Source of the DNA: Euryodendron excelsum
Taxonomy: Eukaryota; Streptophyta; Magnoliopsida; Ericales; Pentaphylacaceae
Length of the DNA stretch: 64,000 nucleotides
Direction: 5' to 3'
NCBI GenBank assembly: GCA_033060915.1
Contig: CM065378.1
Coordinates: 52,499,501-52,563,500, forward strand
Below the pieces are notes generated by a model, which did not search any database, was not told the DNA's origin, and saw nothing but the letters and a program-made list of their open reading frames with translations. This document shows positions 23,208 through 36,217 of this stretch, in pieces. Every line of letters starts with the position of its first letter. Positions within the stretch are counted from its first letter, which is position 1. The position numbers and the translations under genes were made by a program.

Positions 23208-24925
23208 GTTTTGACCCAAGAAACATGGAATACAGACACAGACACGACATGACACGACACAGATACACTGATAAGGCGATTTTTAAAAAATACAGGACAC
23301 GACACAGCGAGGACACAGACAAAAATATATGATTTTATATATTTTTTATAAGCCATATATATATATATATATATAAACAAAGCTAATAAAAAATACAAGA
23401 TAACATCAATTAAAATTAAAGAACCATGTCTTCCATACCTTAATTATCAACATATCATTCCATTAAAAAAGATAAAGATCATAATTTACAAAGTAAACCA
23501 AGATATCATTTAGCAAAATATTGAACCAAGATAAAACAAAACCAGAAATTAGTAACAAAAATCAGAAAGTTTATATAGATATCATACCAAAGAGCACAAA
23601 TAATTCAAAAATTTTATAGAAATAAATAACAAAAATAAAAAATAAAGCAAAAATTTTATGTAGAAATAAAATTAAAAAATTTATACATAAAAGAATTATC
23701 AATTATAAACTCAGAACCAAAATAAAAGCATAAAAAATTATAAATCATAAAACCTTTTTTTATTCTTTTTCAGATTCAAGTTTTTAAAATTACAAAATAT
23801 ACCCCATTTTTTATTTTTAAAATTTGTAATAGAGCCCCTATCATGTCCACGAAGTGTCCAAAATCACGTAGGGCAAAAAACTGACTTGAGCAGATCATGT
23901 GCAGCTCAGGCTCGGTTTGGCTTACAGCTCGTTTGGATTCGTTCAACTATCAAACAAGCCGAGCTTGATCTAAATAATTTGTTTGTTGTAAATTTCGAAC
24001 CGAATCCGTACAAGGGTCTGTCCAACTCAATAAGTTCACGAACAGATGTACATACGTAAGTATATATTTATTTATTTATGATAAGCATAATCACATAGGT
24101 ATATTTCTCTTTTAACACTTCTATTGCTTCACGAAATTCTTCAGAGGATAGCATAGTACACAATAAACAATAGACCCTTTTATCTTACGGAAAGGGTCTC
24201 TTATAAAATCTTATATGGAGTAGGAGGAATCAATTAGGATTAATTCTAGAAGTGGGTTTTCAGGTGTTTGACGGGTTAAGTCTAGAAGTGGGTTTTCAGG
24301 TGTTTGACGACTGCGCTTAGGTTTCGGCTACAAAAGTTTGAAGAAGTATGTTCCCTCTATTCCCTTCCCTTTTATAATTTTGTTTTTTTAATTTGTAGAT
24401 ACGTATTGTGTATCTCTACAATTTTGTTACTGGTAAGAATATATTTATATGATATATTGATCTCTTCAATTGATCTGTTATCAAATAATGGCATATTTGT
24501 TTTTACCTTGTATTTGCCCATCAATTAGTGTTCACATGGTTTGTCAGGGAGTGGATCTTCTACGAAAGGTTCTCTATTAATGTTTAGATATTGAAGGGCA
24601 AAAGGGTTTGGGTCAGTGTAATGTGTTTGCATTATGAATGAATTTTTTTTTTTTTGTGTAGTTTGATTCTCCTTTTTTTTTTTTTTTTGCTTTTATAATT
24701 TGTACTTTTTTTATTTTTTCAAAAAAAGAAAGAAAAGGCATATACTGTGATTTTGCTTTCAATTCTCATGTTTTAATAGTTATCAACATCATTTGGTTAC
24801 TTGAAAAGCATTTGTAGACATCATTAGCCTTCTTGAAAAATTGCTTTAATACTCTGTATTTCTCATAGCTAACCTGTGTGATTGTTCTTAGGGCAATATT
24901 ATGTATGTTTGTGTTGTTTTGACAG

Positions 24926-27087
24926 ATATCTCGAATACTCAACCAATCAATAATTCTGATACACATACTTCATTATTTACTATAACTGAGAAAGTTGATG
25001 AGAATGTTCAGATTGTTGATGCTCAAGTTAATGCAGCAAATCCTCTCCAAAAACATGCTTGGAAAAGAAAATCAAAATTTTGGGATGAGTTCACCATAGT
25101 TGTTAAAGATGGTATCAAGAAAGCGTAATGCAATTATTGTGGTGCAAAGATTGCTATGAATTCTCAAGGTTCAACCACTCAACTCCATAGACATATGATC
25201 AATTGTCCAGTTTGTCTAGCTACAATGAAAAAACAAAGGATTTTAATTGCTGAGCCTACGAGTTCAGAGGATATGGCTGCTGGTTTGAGTGGCAAACTGA
25301 CTACTTACAAATACGATAAAGAGAGAGTCAAAGAATGTATAGCTAAGATGATTATTGTGCATGAATACCCATTCAGGATGGTGGAGTATTATTTTTTCAT
25401 ATTGCTATGCAAGACGCTTAATCATCAGTTTGATACAATGTCACGTGTAACAGTGAGAAATGATTGCCTGAAAATATTTGCAGCAGATAAGAAAAAATTG
25501 AAAGAGATGTTTGGTGTTGTTGCACGAATTAGTCTAAAGGCCGATTTATGAACTTCAAATTAGACAATTGGCTACATGTGTTTGACTGGCCATTTTCTAG
25601 ATTCGAAGTGGAAGTTACAAAAATGTATCTTAAACTTTTGTGGTTTGGCACCACCACATACCAGAGTCGTTATTCTTGATAATATTCCAATGTCTTCTTA
25701 AGTGGGGCATAGAGAATGAAGTGTTAACGATTACACTTGATAATGCTTCCTCAAATGATGTAGCTGTGAGGAACTTGAAAGACAATTCACAATGAAGGGA
25801 AACCTTTATTTCAAGGGCAAGATTTTTCATGTTAGATGTTGTGCACATGTTCTAAATCTCATGATGCAAGAAGGATTAAGCGAGATACAAGATGTGATTG
25901 GAAATATCCGTGAAAGTGTGAAGTACTTAAAAATGTCACCCTCACGGCTACATAAGTTCACTAAGATTGTTAGGCAACTACAAATCCCAATGTCAAAACT
26001 TATGATTCTGGATGTGCCTACATGTTGGAACTCTACATATGCAATGTTAGAGTCTTCACTAGTATTCAAGGAAGTATTTCCAAGATACAAAGAAAGAGAT
26101 ACATACTACCAGAAGCTACCATCTGCAAAAGATTGGGAGAGGGCTCAAGAGTCTGTAAGTTTTTGGATGCTTTTAATGAAGCTACAAATGTTTTCTCTGG
26201 TTCTTCTTACCCGTCATCTAACTTATTTCTTCCAGAGATTTGGAAAACAAAAAAAAATTTGAATTAGAAGTTGGCATAGGAAAGGAACTATATGGGAAAT
26301 ATGACTTTTAAAATGAGTGAAAAATATGATAAGTATTGGGGGAAATGCAATTTACTAATGGGTATGGCAGTAGCTTTGGACCCCAGATACAAAATGAAGC
26401 TAATTGAATTTTTCTTTCAAAAAATTTATTCAACTGCTGAATTTGAGAAACACATTGGTCTTATCTGTTCATCATTGTATGAACTTTATTATGATTATGT
26501 TACTGCTCATGCTTCAAGCAATATGAGGACCTGTGATTCTCAAGTAGACAGCTCTTCTAATTAGTAGTTGTAGTGCTAAAGGAAAAAACAAGAGTATGGC
26601 AGAATTTGATTTGTGGGCTCAAGAGTTGGGTACTATTGAACCAAGTAAATCTGATTTGGACATATATTTGGATGAAGGACGTTATATTTGCAAAGTAGAA
26701 TCAGATGCCGAGTTTGACACGTTAGATTGGTGGAAGGCAAACACTCTCAAGTTTCGAATTCTATCAAACATGGAACGGGACATATTATCAATTCATATTA
26801 TCACTGTAGCTTCAGAGTTTGCTTTTAGTGCAAGAGGTCAAGTTCTTGATCAATATCGAAGCTCTTTGAAACAAGATACAGTGCAAGCTTAGGTTTGTGT
26901 TGGGGATTGGCTTCGTTCTAGTTTTAGGGTGAATAAGTCGTAAGATGTAAGAATATACATACATTTACGCCTATATCTCTATGTGCCTTTAAATTTTAGT
27001 CTAATAATATCAATTTTATGCCTAATGATTATTATTTTTTGTTTGCAGAGTGATGAAGAGTCCATGCAAGAAGCATGCTTGGAGTAG
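24926..27087 (+). pseudogene. hAT transposase (BED finger, hATC), broken
   Basis: After an acceptor (TGTTTTGACAG) the reading contains a BED zinc finger: KSKFWDEFTIVV, then CNYCGAKIAMNSQGSTTQLH with C-x2-C and a following H-x4-C. The central part reads FKGKIFHVRCCAHVLNLM and LMILDVPTCWNSTYAML, typical of the plant RNase H-like hAT core. The dimerisation region is present near 26640-26930 (ERDILSIHIITVASEFAFSA, VLDQYRSSLKQDTVQA). A last exon after a TTTGTTTGCAG acceptor at 27049 ends at TAG 27085-27087. Stops (for example 25126-25128, likely CAA to TAA) and frameshifts near 25550-25790 and 26260 disable it. It would have moved this family by cut and paste. Confidence 0.85.
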
Positions 27088-27239
27088 TTCTGACTGTTGC
27101 CTATCTCATTATGATGCTATTTTAAGTACACTTTCATCTTTTTAATGTACTATTATAGTTTAATGATTGCAATTTGATGACATTTTTGAACTTTTTATGC
27201 TTTACAGGTTGAGCATTGTGGGTGACCTTAGATATCGTG

Positions 27240-28100
27240 GGTGTATGTGTACCCTTTGAAAAGTATGACAGTCACTCAATGATCACCGAACCAAGTAGAG
27301 AACGGTAGAGAGAGAATCAATGGCAACCCAAGAGAGAGAGTAGTAAACTAGAGAATCCCCTAAACACATGATAGATTGACGATGAATTGATTGGAAACTT
27401 TGGAGGAGGGACGAGGCCTTTATATAGGCAACCAGTGTGGATGGAAGGGACAACACATGGTGGGATGTCGTCCCTTTCATCCTTAGAAGATCAAGAGGAT
27501 CAGCCCTGCATCCGGGATCCTGTTGAGCTAGGTGTGATACTCCAGATGCATGGTTGACCTCAGGTATTAAAGGCCTTTGCCTCTTCTACCTTGGTGACGT
27601 CATTGAAGCATCTCGGGGTCTCTCTCTTATTGTGGTTGGTTACGAGAACTCATTTAAAGAGAGGGGTTAGTATCTTGACAATCCTACGTATCCTAACCTC
27701 TAAACCACAAGTCCCTGGTGGTGCCATGTGGAGAGTCATGGCCAGTTGAAGGGGTACCATGACTTATGCTGGAAAGAGTCACTCTTGGGCTCTGCTCAAG
27801 GCCCAAGAATTGGAGTTACTGGAGTGTGTCCTAAGGATCCTAAAGGCGAGGTGGCCCAAAGTTGATGAAGAATTCTTAGTTGTGGCTCGATACTCAAGGT
27901 AAGATGGAGGATCCTTGAGTCTTGTTAGGTGAGCTCCATGGTGTTGGCCCGAGGGAGGTCATGGAGTGTATCCATTTAGCGGGATTGGGCTAAGGCACTG
28001 AGTGCGTCAGCCTGTCCAGCGATGATGCCTTGTCAACACGAGAAGCTAGCGGAGATGGTGAAGTGTCCAATATGGGTTGTGACCCATGTACCTACAAAAA
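27240..28100 (+). mobile_element. Possible solo LTR inside the hAT element
   Basis: A block with clearly higher GC than the AT-rich hAT 3' region on both sides begins near TGTATGTGTACCC and ends near ATGTACCTACA. A TATA-like CTTTATATAGG at 27418-27428 fits an LTR promoter. I found no convincing 5-bp TSD, so borders are approximate and another insertion type is possible. Confidence 0.35.
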
Positions 28101-28586
28101 TGAAGGCCAAAAGATGGAATTTTAATTGAAGGATCTTTTCAGTTGTTTGTTTTTTTTTTTAGCCTTCTTTTTTCTTTTCAAAGAGGTAGATAATTCAGAG
28201 GCCTTCAACTTAAATAGAAGAGCTATGAGTTTGTTAATAATATTTTTCTTTAATGAACATTTGGTTGGAGACTAGTGGTAGTAATCCGTTAGATAGATTT
28301 TTCCTTAGATTTGTAATGATTGAAGATGCACATGGTTGCTAAATTTTCTAATTTTTTATTTTATTCATTGGCTAATTCCAATTATTTATGTTTTTGCTGC
28401 AAACTATTGTTGGTAAATTTTAGACAACCCCTAATTGGGTGTTTTTTTTTTGGATGCTTTTGCATTTTTCTGATTAGTATTCTATTTCTTTAAGCTACTA
28501 TATGTTAGCTTAGCCTTTATGATGGATGTAACCCTTTATTATGTCTTGAATATTTGATGTATTTGGTGTTCAAATAAAATAATTTT

Positions 28587-29216
28587 GGGTAAATTACACT
28601 GAACACCCTTAAGGTTTTGTAAAATGTAAGATATTGTTCCTTACTTACTGACAATTATACTGCACTCTATTCTTTTTCAGTTTTAGTAACAGTTTCTGCC
28701 TTTCCGTTAAGTCAACATTAGTCAACAAGCGGAAGTTGACTAGATCACCCTATTAATTTTTTAAATTTTCTAATCTACCCTTTGTAAGATAATTAACAAA
28801 ATAATCAAATTAATTATGTAAAAATAAAGCCAAAAATTGAAGACACTGAAATACTCAAATTAAATAACAATTAAAAAACAAATCAAACAACTAACAAAAT
28901 CAAATCATTGATTAACAAACCTAATCAGATAATTCATTAACTTAGTAAACCCAATCAAACAACTTACAAAATCTAATGGTTAATTAATCAATCAATTACT
29001 TAACAAAACCAGATCAAATAAACAATTGATCAATAAACCAATCTCCAGATTCTCCACCTCCAGCCACAGCAATCTCCACCTTCATGCCAGGGTCAGTTTC
29101 AGCCCCCACCTCCAAGTCTCCAACTAATCCAACACATGATCTACACAGCCCCCATTAACCTCGTCTACGACCCTCCATCAGCGTCGCCAGTGCAACCCCC
29201 ATTCCTTCAATGTCTC

Positions 29217-29257
<41 letters not shown>

Positions 29258-29887
29258 TTCAAATTTTCCGATCCATCTAAAACCCCACCACTGATTGGTG
29301 TGGATCGATCGGCAATAGTGAGAATGATCGTCACAAACCTAGACCTCACACCATCCAGAGCGAAGCTTCATTCTTCCATCGTCTGAAGGCCCAACACCTC
29401 AGTAATCGTCTCTCTCTAAGCTCTCTTTCTCTACATCTATATAATTATTATGATATATATATATATATATATGTAAGAACAAACCAACAAACCAGGTGAG
29501 AGAGAGAGAAAGAGAGAGAGAATAAGACCCAGATGAAAAACAATTAGTTTTTGGTATTTGCAAGGGATTTTGTAGGTGGGGTGTGTTTGTAAGAATCGAC
29601 TTAATCGAGGTGCGGTTTCGGATGAGAGATCTATAGCTCTATACTGAGGCTTTATGATTAGTGGGTGTGGAGCAGGCTAGTCAGAGACCATGGAGAAGGT
29701 CGAACAATGCATGCAAGTGGGGGTTTGGAGGGGAGGGCCTGGGGATGATGGTGGGTTTGCAGGATTGGTTCGGGGTGTTCGCCGGACAGTGAGGAGGGGG
29801 AACTGGACTAGTTAGGGGAAGGTGGAGAGAGAAGGGGAAGAACCATGAGGGTTGTCGGACTGGTTCAACGTGTTTGCTAGACTATGA

Positions 29888-29942
<55 letters not shown>

Positions 29943-30133
29943 TTCACTTGAAAATGTTGATGGCACAGTAATGAAAATTTAGTGACTTTGTAAGGGTATA
30001 AAAGTCATTTAACTTTTTCTATTAATTTTGGTCTTTGACAAACTCTAATAGGGAGTGCAGTGTAATTATGAGTATGTGAGGAATAGTTTCTTACATTTCT
30101 TGAAACCTCAAGGGTGATTAGTGTAATTTACCC
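28587..30133. mobile_element. MULE-type element with long inverted repeats
   Basis: The element starts GGGTAAATTACACTGAACAC and the reverse complement of its end starts GGGTAAATTACACTAATCAC; similarity continues for about 90 bp. Exact 9-bp duplications AATAATTTT flank it (28578-28586 and 30134-30142), the length expected of Mutator-like insertions. It has no transposase. The interior holds a (CT)n run at 29221-29253, a (GA)n run at about 29888-29939 and GC-richer unique DNA between them, which may be captured host sequence. Confidence 0.85.
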
Positions 30134-30713
30134 AATAATTTTTTCAAATTGTAATCAATGGAGTTGGATGACAGTCGGCAAATAATACTATTATACATTG
30201 TGTTATAAGATGGTCAAAAAGCTACAGCCTGCACTGTTCAGGTCTTGTCAAGACAAAGCTAACAAAGAGCTGTCATCAGTGCATGCTCCTTCAATGTCAC
30301 GCTTGAACACCGAGCCAAAATTCAAACTTCAGCTTGAGTTTAGGCTCGTAACTTTCTTATCGAGCAGAGCTGAGTTTACACCAATTATGTTTCTTAATAT
30401 GCAAGCCAAGCTCAAACACTAAAGCTAAAAAGTGACTCGAGCTCAAGCTGAGCTCGAACAAAAGTTGTATTGGCCAAACTAATCCTGAACCATCCTAAAC
30501 TCAATTTGGCTTGGCTCTATTTCACCCCTACAGACACCTGTCCAAGCCATGTCCACATAATGTTCGAAGAAAAAAAAATTGAAAAAAATTTGCCACATCT
30601 GACAGCATGTCAAACACGTGTCCAAGGGGTGTCCAACGCGTGTCCATATCCTAGAAGTGTCCGACATGCATACAGGGGTTTCGGCGAAATGTCTGTGCTT
30701 CCTAGGTTTTAAC

Positions 30714-30917
30714 CTATCTATAAAAAAGGCACGAGTTTTCAAGTTCAACGGAGGGCAGCTTTTATAGAAACACTTAAGAAGAATTCTCTAAGTACTCTCT
30801 CATCATTGATTCTTAGCATCAGTTAACTTCTTCACCATTGAAGAGTCGATGTCTTAAAGGAGTTCAAGGCAAAAATGGGTACTAACACAATTGTGCGATA
30901 ATCAAGCACGGTAACAG
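30714..30917 (+). repeat. Copia LTR D, segment 2
   Basis: The block includes GTCTTAAAGGAGTTCAAGGC and CAAGCACGG, shared with element B's LTR (near 11180 and 11235). It continues segment 1 after removal of hAT E and is cut again at 30918-30922 by element C. Confidence 0.6.
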
Positions 30918-30922
30918 TCAAT

Positions 30923-32697
30923 TGAATTGCTCCCAAAGATGGTGTAAATGTGAGCTTCCTTGCAAGAGAACGGGTGTCGCGATTAAAGTATAAAATCTGA
31001 AAAGTCCGAGTATCGCATCCTTAAGGACCAAGCCCAATATAGGCTATAGCACTCAACTCATACTAAACTAACTTGGATTGAATTGCAATTATGTGAATTA
31101 AATCTAAATAAAAGGAAAAATAAAGGAGACCGAAATCTTTTGGATTTTTTATGAGCATTTTGAATTACTAAACTATTGCAATAAAAATAAAAGAAATTAA
31201 CAACTAGGCATTCAAATTAAAGCAAATTAAAATTAAAGTCTCGGGATCAATTGTTCCAACCAATTTCGACTCTTGGAATTCCAAAGGAGGTAGTTTTATA
31301 ACCCAAATCCTTCGACTATGTCGTGAATCTTCGATTTGGAAGATTTAGTAATAAAAATTAAGTATTCTTTCAAAACTCCAATTCCTAAAATAAATCATGT
31401 TGTTAGATTTAAGAATGAGTACCTTCAATTCGTGCAATGCATATACTGAATAAACACTCATACATAAACGTTACCAAACATAATCAAACGTTCAAGTTTT
31501 CACTGATTTCTAGAACAAAGAAGTGAATGAAAGCTAGAAATAGAAATTTGAACTTTGATACCCAAAATCTCACATCCTTTGTTCATCCAAGAACTTCAAT
31601 CGGTCTTCACAATCGATCCCAAGATGGAAGAAGTTAACTACTCATCTTTATCCATGGAAAACTCGAAAATACTTGAATACAAACTATCTATTTCGAATTA
31701 ATGCAAAGAAATGCAAAGAATCTCGAATTAAAAGCAAGGAAATGTAAAGAACTTGTATTGAAATGTAAATTTAAATGATTACTATTACTATGAAGCAACA
31801 AGAAATTAAAACTAAGCTAATCTGAGCTAAGAAATACAAAAACCCTAACTATTCGATGCCCCTAACTCTCATCTCTCGAACAAAAATGAAAATGGGTATT
31901 TATAGGTACAAGGTTCGAACCTTAAAATTTGTCAGATTTTTGCCTTGCCATTCGAACGGCTTATCAGGCGTTCGAACGCCCAGCCAATTTTGGGATGCAA
32001 GCTCTCGGGCCATTCGAATGACTGCCTGGGCGTTTGAACTCTAAACTAGTTTTTTACCCATTTGTTGAAGCTTGATTTTAGGCACTTTAGAGATCGATTC
32101 AGCCAATGCATATAAGAGGTAAAGTTGTACCCCTAGAAGTCTTCTTTCCAACGCCGCAAAATTCAGCTTAAGTGGACATCGGAGTAAAACTTTATGGCCA
32201 AAATGCCGAGACAAGTTTTCAGCGAAATTCTAAAATTTGCCTTAGCATTCGAACGGCAAGGCAAAAATTGGAATTTTAGCTCTTTGGTAATTCGAACGAC
32301 TGCTTGGGTGTTTGAACGAAAATTCAGTTTTTCACCATTTTTGAAAATCGCCTTGTTTGAGGCCCTTGGAGTAAGAATTTGCCGACGCGCATTGAACACA
32401 AGCATGTGTAACTCAAGGAGAGCTTTCCAACGGTGTATCATTCGTTCCATTCCGATTTACGAGCAAGAACTTTCACCTTTTTTGAGACAAGGCTCCGACA
32501 ACACTCTTCTACAAGCCATGTCCACACACCGGCTCACTTTTTTGACTCCAAAACCACTCCCCTAGTTTCAAATACCTATAATAAGATCAAGGACGAGGTT
32601 AAATACAAAATATGGCGAAGAAAGCATAATTAACCCTATTCTACGGCTAACAAAGGGTCATTTAGAAGCGATAGACTACATTTATGTGGTCTAATCA
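30923..32697 (-). repeat. 3' LTR of element C
   Basis: The 1775-bp LTR carries a minus-strand TATA box, CCTATAAATACCC, at about 31891-31903. Repeated TTCGAACG palindromes (31950-32040 and 32240-32320) lie in the transcribed half. Confidence 0.85.
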
Positions 32698-33988
32698 CAC
32701 CCCGTAACTAACCTTTTGCTAGTCCTTAGCAAAACTAAAATAAGAAAACATAATCTCCACTTTTGTAGGTGTCCCGGGTGCATTTAGCGAATACACCAAG
32801 CCTTCAAACTCCTAGGTTATCCTAGTGGACAAGTAGTGTCTCATAAGGATTTCCAATGATAACACCTACAAACATCTACCCATGTCATGCCAAAAAGATA
32901 GTAGAGATACGATGGTCATGCAATAACTCCATTCAAATGAACTATCAATCCCTTAAATCATGAATCATGCAAGTTAAAGGCATAAAGCATCGAAGAGAGG
33001 AAATCGCATTTGAATGTACTAACAATGGCATATAACCCTATCGTCTCAACTCATGCAATTACAACCTTTATGCTTCAATTCCAAGTCACACAAGACATAC
33101 ACTCAACTAAAACATGAATACACAAGGTTCTCTCGGTTGAAAGCTCGTCACAAGAGTAAATGGGTAAGACATGCAAAATGAGCAATTCCAATTATCAAAA
33201 ACCGCTAAAATGTAAGTGTATCGACTTGGCATAGCTTCATGAAAGAACATTCACAGCTCAAATAACAACTAGAGACTTGACATATACAGACTTATACCTA
33301 ATTGAATTAATAACTTATGCAATCCGGATACGCTAAGGCCATGTGAAAGAAGAGCCGAAAATGGAAAAGGAAGAAAGCGGTAATAGAATTTCAACACGTG
33401 CATAGCGCACTACACATGATGACAAGAATGCAAACACTTACAGTTTCCCAACTTTCTAACAATATTGGACTTTTCAACTTCCTTCACTTCTTTGTATTGT
33501 TTCTTTATATATATATATATATTCTTTCAATATACTTTCCTTTCTCTTTCTTCTTTTTCTTTTTAACTTCATACAACTTCATAGGCTTATAAGCAATGCA
33601 TTAACTTAGCATTGACATACTTCTCAACATTATATGTACACGAGTATTAAAAGAAAGAAATGAATATGAACACCTGGAAAGAAATAAAATGGCCTAAACC
33701 TAGATTCCGAAAAACATTAAGTCAAAATGTCAGGAAATTATAAGGTGTCAAGTATTCCAACTACTACTTAACACGCAAATCGAAATCAAGAATAACGAAA
33801 CTATTCAATTAATGAAAGATTAACAAGGTTTCCTTGAGTAAATGTAAATCACTCCAAAAGACAATCATTGGCTCTAAACTCACGAGCCATAATCTCCACC
33901 TTATAAGGATATCCATGCACAAGAGAGATACGTAAGATATCATATAACATGTTAGTGCACAACGATGTAAATTCTCTCTTGTGATGGC
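32698..33988 (-). other. Non-coding interior of element C
   Basis: The stretch follows ACGGGGTG (minus strand, against the LTR), which may serve as polypurine tract. No open frame with recognisable content is present. Confidence 0.55.
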
Positions 33989-35285
33989 TGTCGCGCCCTA
34001 GTTTTTGGACACCAAGTCCTTTTGGCTCAGAAAAACACGAAACTCTGTCATTAGAACTCATCCTTCTAAAAGAACAAGTATGACTAGGTTTCAACTTGAA
34101 ATTGATTTGATTAATAGCTTTTTAGAAAAATAAGAGTCTCCACCTAACTTGATTAAGATGAGTTAGGTCACCTAAAGTTAAGTATAATCCGAAGATCAAA
34201 CTTAGGGTTTTTGAAAAAGGTTTTGAAAAACTTCCTTGTGAGAGGGTTTTTAAGAAAATAGGTTATTTGGCAACCTCTAGAAAATTTAAGCCATTTTTTA
34301 AAACAACTCCATTTTGGTTTTTCAAAAACAGAAATCTATAGTCCGGGGGTTGGTTACATGTAAGGAAGATATCCTAAGATCATTACTCTATCCCGCCCTT
34401 TGGGTACCTACATGTCTACTTACCCTTTGGTTCACTCACTAGAATAACCGGTTACTCTTATCCACTTAATATCCACTTTAGAATTTTGAAAACTGGATTT
34501 AGTCATCACTTTTCAGATGAATGATGCATGATGCAAGTTTTGGACGAAGTTTGAAAACATGGGAGTTTTAAAGGAGTTTGAGATAGAAAATTTGAATTGA
34601 CAGAAATTTTTGAAAAGGAGATTGAGGTTGAAATAGAAGTTATAATCGCACCATTTTAGGTTGCCTACGTATCTCATTCAGCGAGAATCAGGTCATTCGT
34701 AGTTCGGACAAGAGCCCGATAAAAAATAGGCACATTAGGGCCTTTGGAAAGTTGAAGACACTTTGAGGCATTTGGAAAGTTGAAAGACATTTTGAGGTCT
34801 TTGGAAAGAGAGAACTTGAGAGTTTTGATTTGAAATCGGGTAGTGGAGTGTTTTGAAACAAAACTTTGGAACTCTTGAAAAGGGGGTTTTGAAGTGTTTT
34901 GAAATGTTTTCGAAACAACTAAATGGAGCTTTAGGAATGCTTTGAAATAACTCAAGGGAGTTTTGAAAATATTTCGAAGTCTTGTTTTGAAAACCTTGGA
35001 GGTATGTTTCTGTAGTGTTTTAGTAAATTGGACTTTGGAACTTTAATATGGACGACTTTGAAATCCCTAATCATGAAAAGGGTAGGGACACCTTAGGGTT
35101 GTGAGTTCTTGAAAATATTTTTGGAAATACTTTGAAAATGGAATGTAGGAGTATTTGAAAAGGTTATGAAGTTGGTTTTTGAAATCTCAACGAGAGTAGG
35201 AGGTTTTTAAGAAAGAGGTTATGAGAATAGTCTTGAATTGAAAGTTCACTTGAAAAGGGGGCCTTGAGTTGGAACCTTGAAGCAT

Positions 35286-35574
35286 ACTAATCTAGGTCGG
35301 GTTGATTCTAGGTTAATGTCGACCTAAGGTTAACTTAGGGTTGAGGTGACCTAAGGTTAATCAACTAGGGTTTAGTTATCCTAGGTTTAAGGTAACCTAG
35401 GGTTAATCAACTAGGGTTTGGTTAACCTAGGGTTAAGGTGACCTAGAGTTAATTAACTCGGGTTAGGTTAACCTAGGATTGGACAACTAGGGTCAAGTTA
35501 ACCTAGGGTTGGATAACTAGGGTCAAGTTAACCTAGGGTTTGGACAACTAGGTTCAAGTTAACCTATAATTGGA
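35286..35574. repeat. CTAGGGTTAA minisatellite in the solo LTR
   Basis: About ten imperfect units of 20-30 bp alternate ACTAGGGT with TTAACCTAGGGTT. Many units are near-palindromic (TTAACCTAGGGTTAA). Confidence 0.8.
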
Positions 35575-35940
35575 TTGGAAGATGGTTTTGAAAGGTGGTT
35601 TTATGCATTTTTGAAAAGAGTTTTGGAAAGCAAATCATGTCACGCAAAGGACTTGGGTAGATAACCCTTTTGAAGATCATTTCCATGAAAATTTGACTTT
35701 AGCCAAGAATATGGTTTATCTGGTTGGTGTTTGAAAACCGTTTCGAAGAAGGTTTTCTTAGGACAATTATAACCTTTATCTTGAAAAGAGTAGGGATTTC
35801 AAAAATCAACACAATGATGACAATTTTTTAAAGGACCATTTTTAATGCAAAGATGGAGAGAATGAACTTTTGAAAACCATTTCTGAGGAGAAGGTTTTAG
35901 AGACTATTTTTCAAAGGAAACAATTCTAACAAGTTAGGGT

Positions 35941-36217
35941 TCCTATGACCAATATAAAAGGAAGACTACTCGAGAGAGGGTTCCGTGGGGCCATTCCAAC
36001 CATTAAACTTGAGAGAATAGAAACCTTAGAAATCAAAGAGTTTGAAAAGCATTTTCATAGAACAATAAAAGGAGAAGGAAACCATTTTAACATTTTAGGG
36101 CTCCTATGACCAATATAAAAAGGAGACCACTCAAGAGATGGTTCCACGGGGCCATTTCAACCACTAAACTTGAGAGAATAGTAACCTTAGAAATCAAAGA
36201 GTTTGAAAATCATTTTT
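35941..36217. repeat. 161-bp tandem duplication in the solo LTR
   Basis: The phrase TCCTATGACCAATATAAAA and the following text through GAGTTTGAAAA recur at 35941 and 36102 with a few substitutions; the second unit is shorter. Confidence 0.75.

Larger units (their letters stand above)
23216..30705 (+). mobile_element. hAT-type DNA transposon E
   Basis: The ends are inverted: left CCAAGAAACATGG, right (reverse complement) CTAGGAAGCACAG. They are flanked by 8-bp duplications differing at one base (GTTTTGAC at 23208-23215, GTTTTAAC at 30706-30713). Both ends are rich in GACACG or GTGTCC motifs, and GAGCTCG-rich tracts sit inside each end (about 23890-24040 and 30290-30470). A BED-type hAT transposase pseudogene lies at 24926-27087. 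A MULE-type element and a possible solo LTR are inserted in the 3' half. Removing them leaves roughly 5 kb. Confidence 0.65.

Noticed and set aside
29221..29939. Promoter or UTR of an active gene suggested by CT and GA tracts
   Set aside because: Both tracts lie inside the MULE-type element bounded by a 9-bp TSD; no ORF is attached.
35286..35574. Possible interstitial telomere repeat
   Set aside because: Units are 20-30 bp with inverted halves and no run of TTTAGGG; the resemblance is only local.
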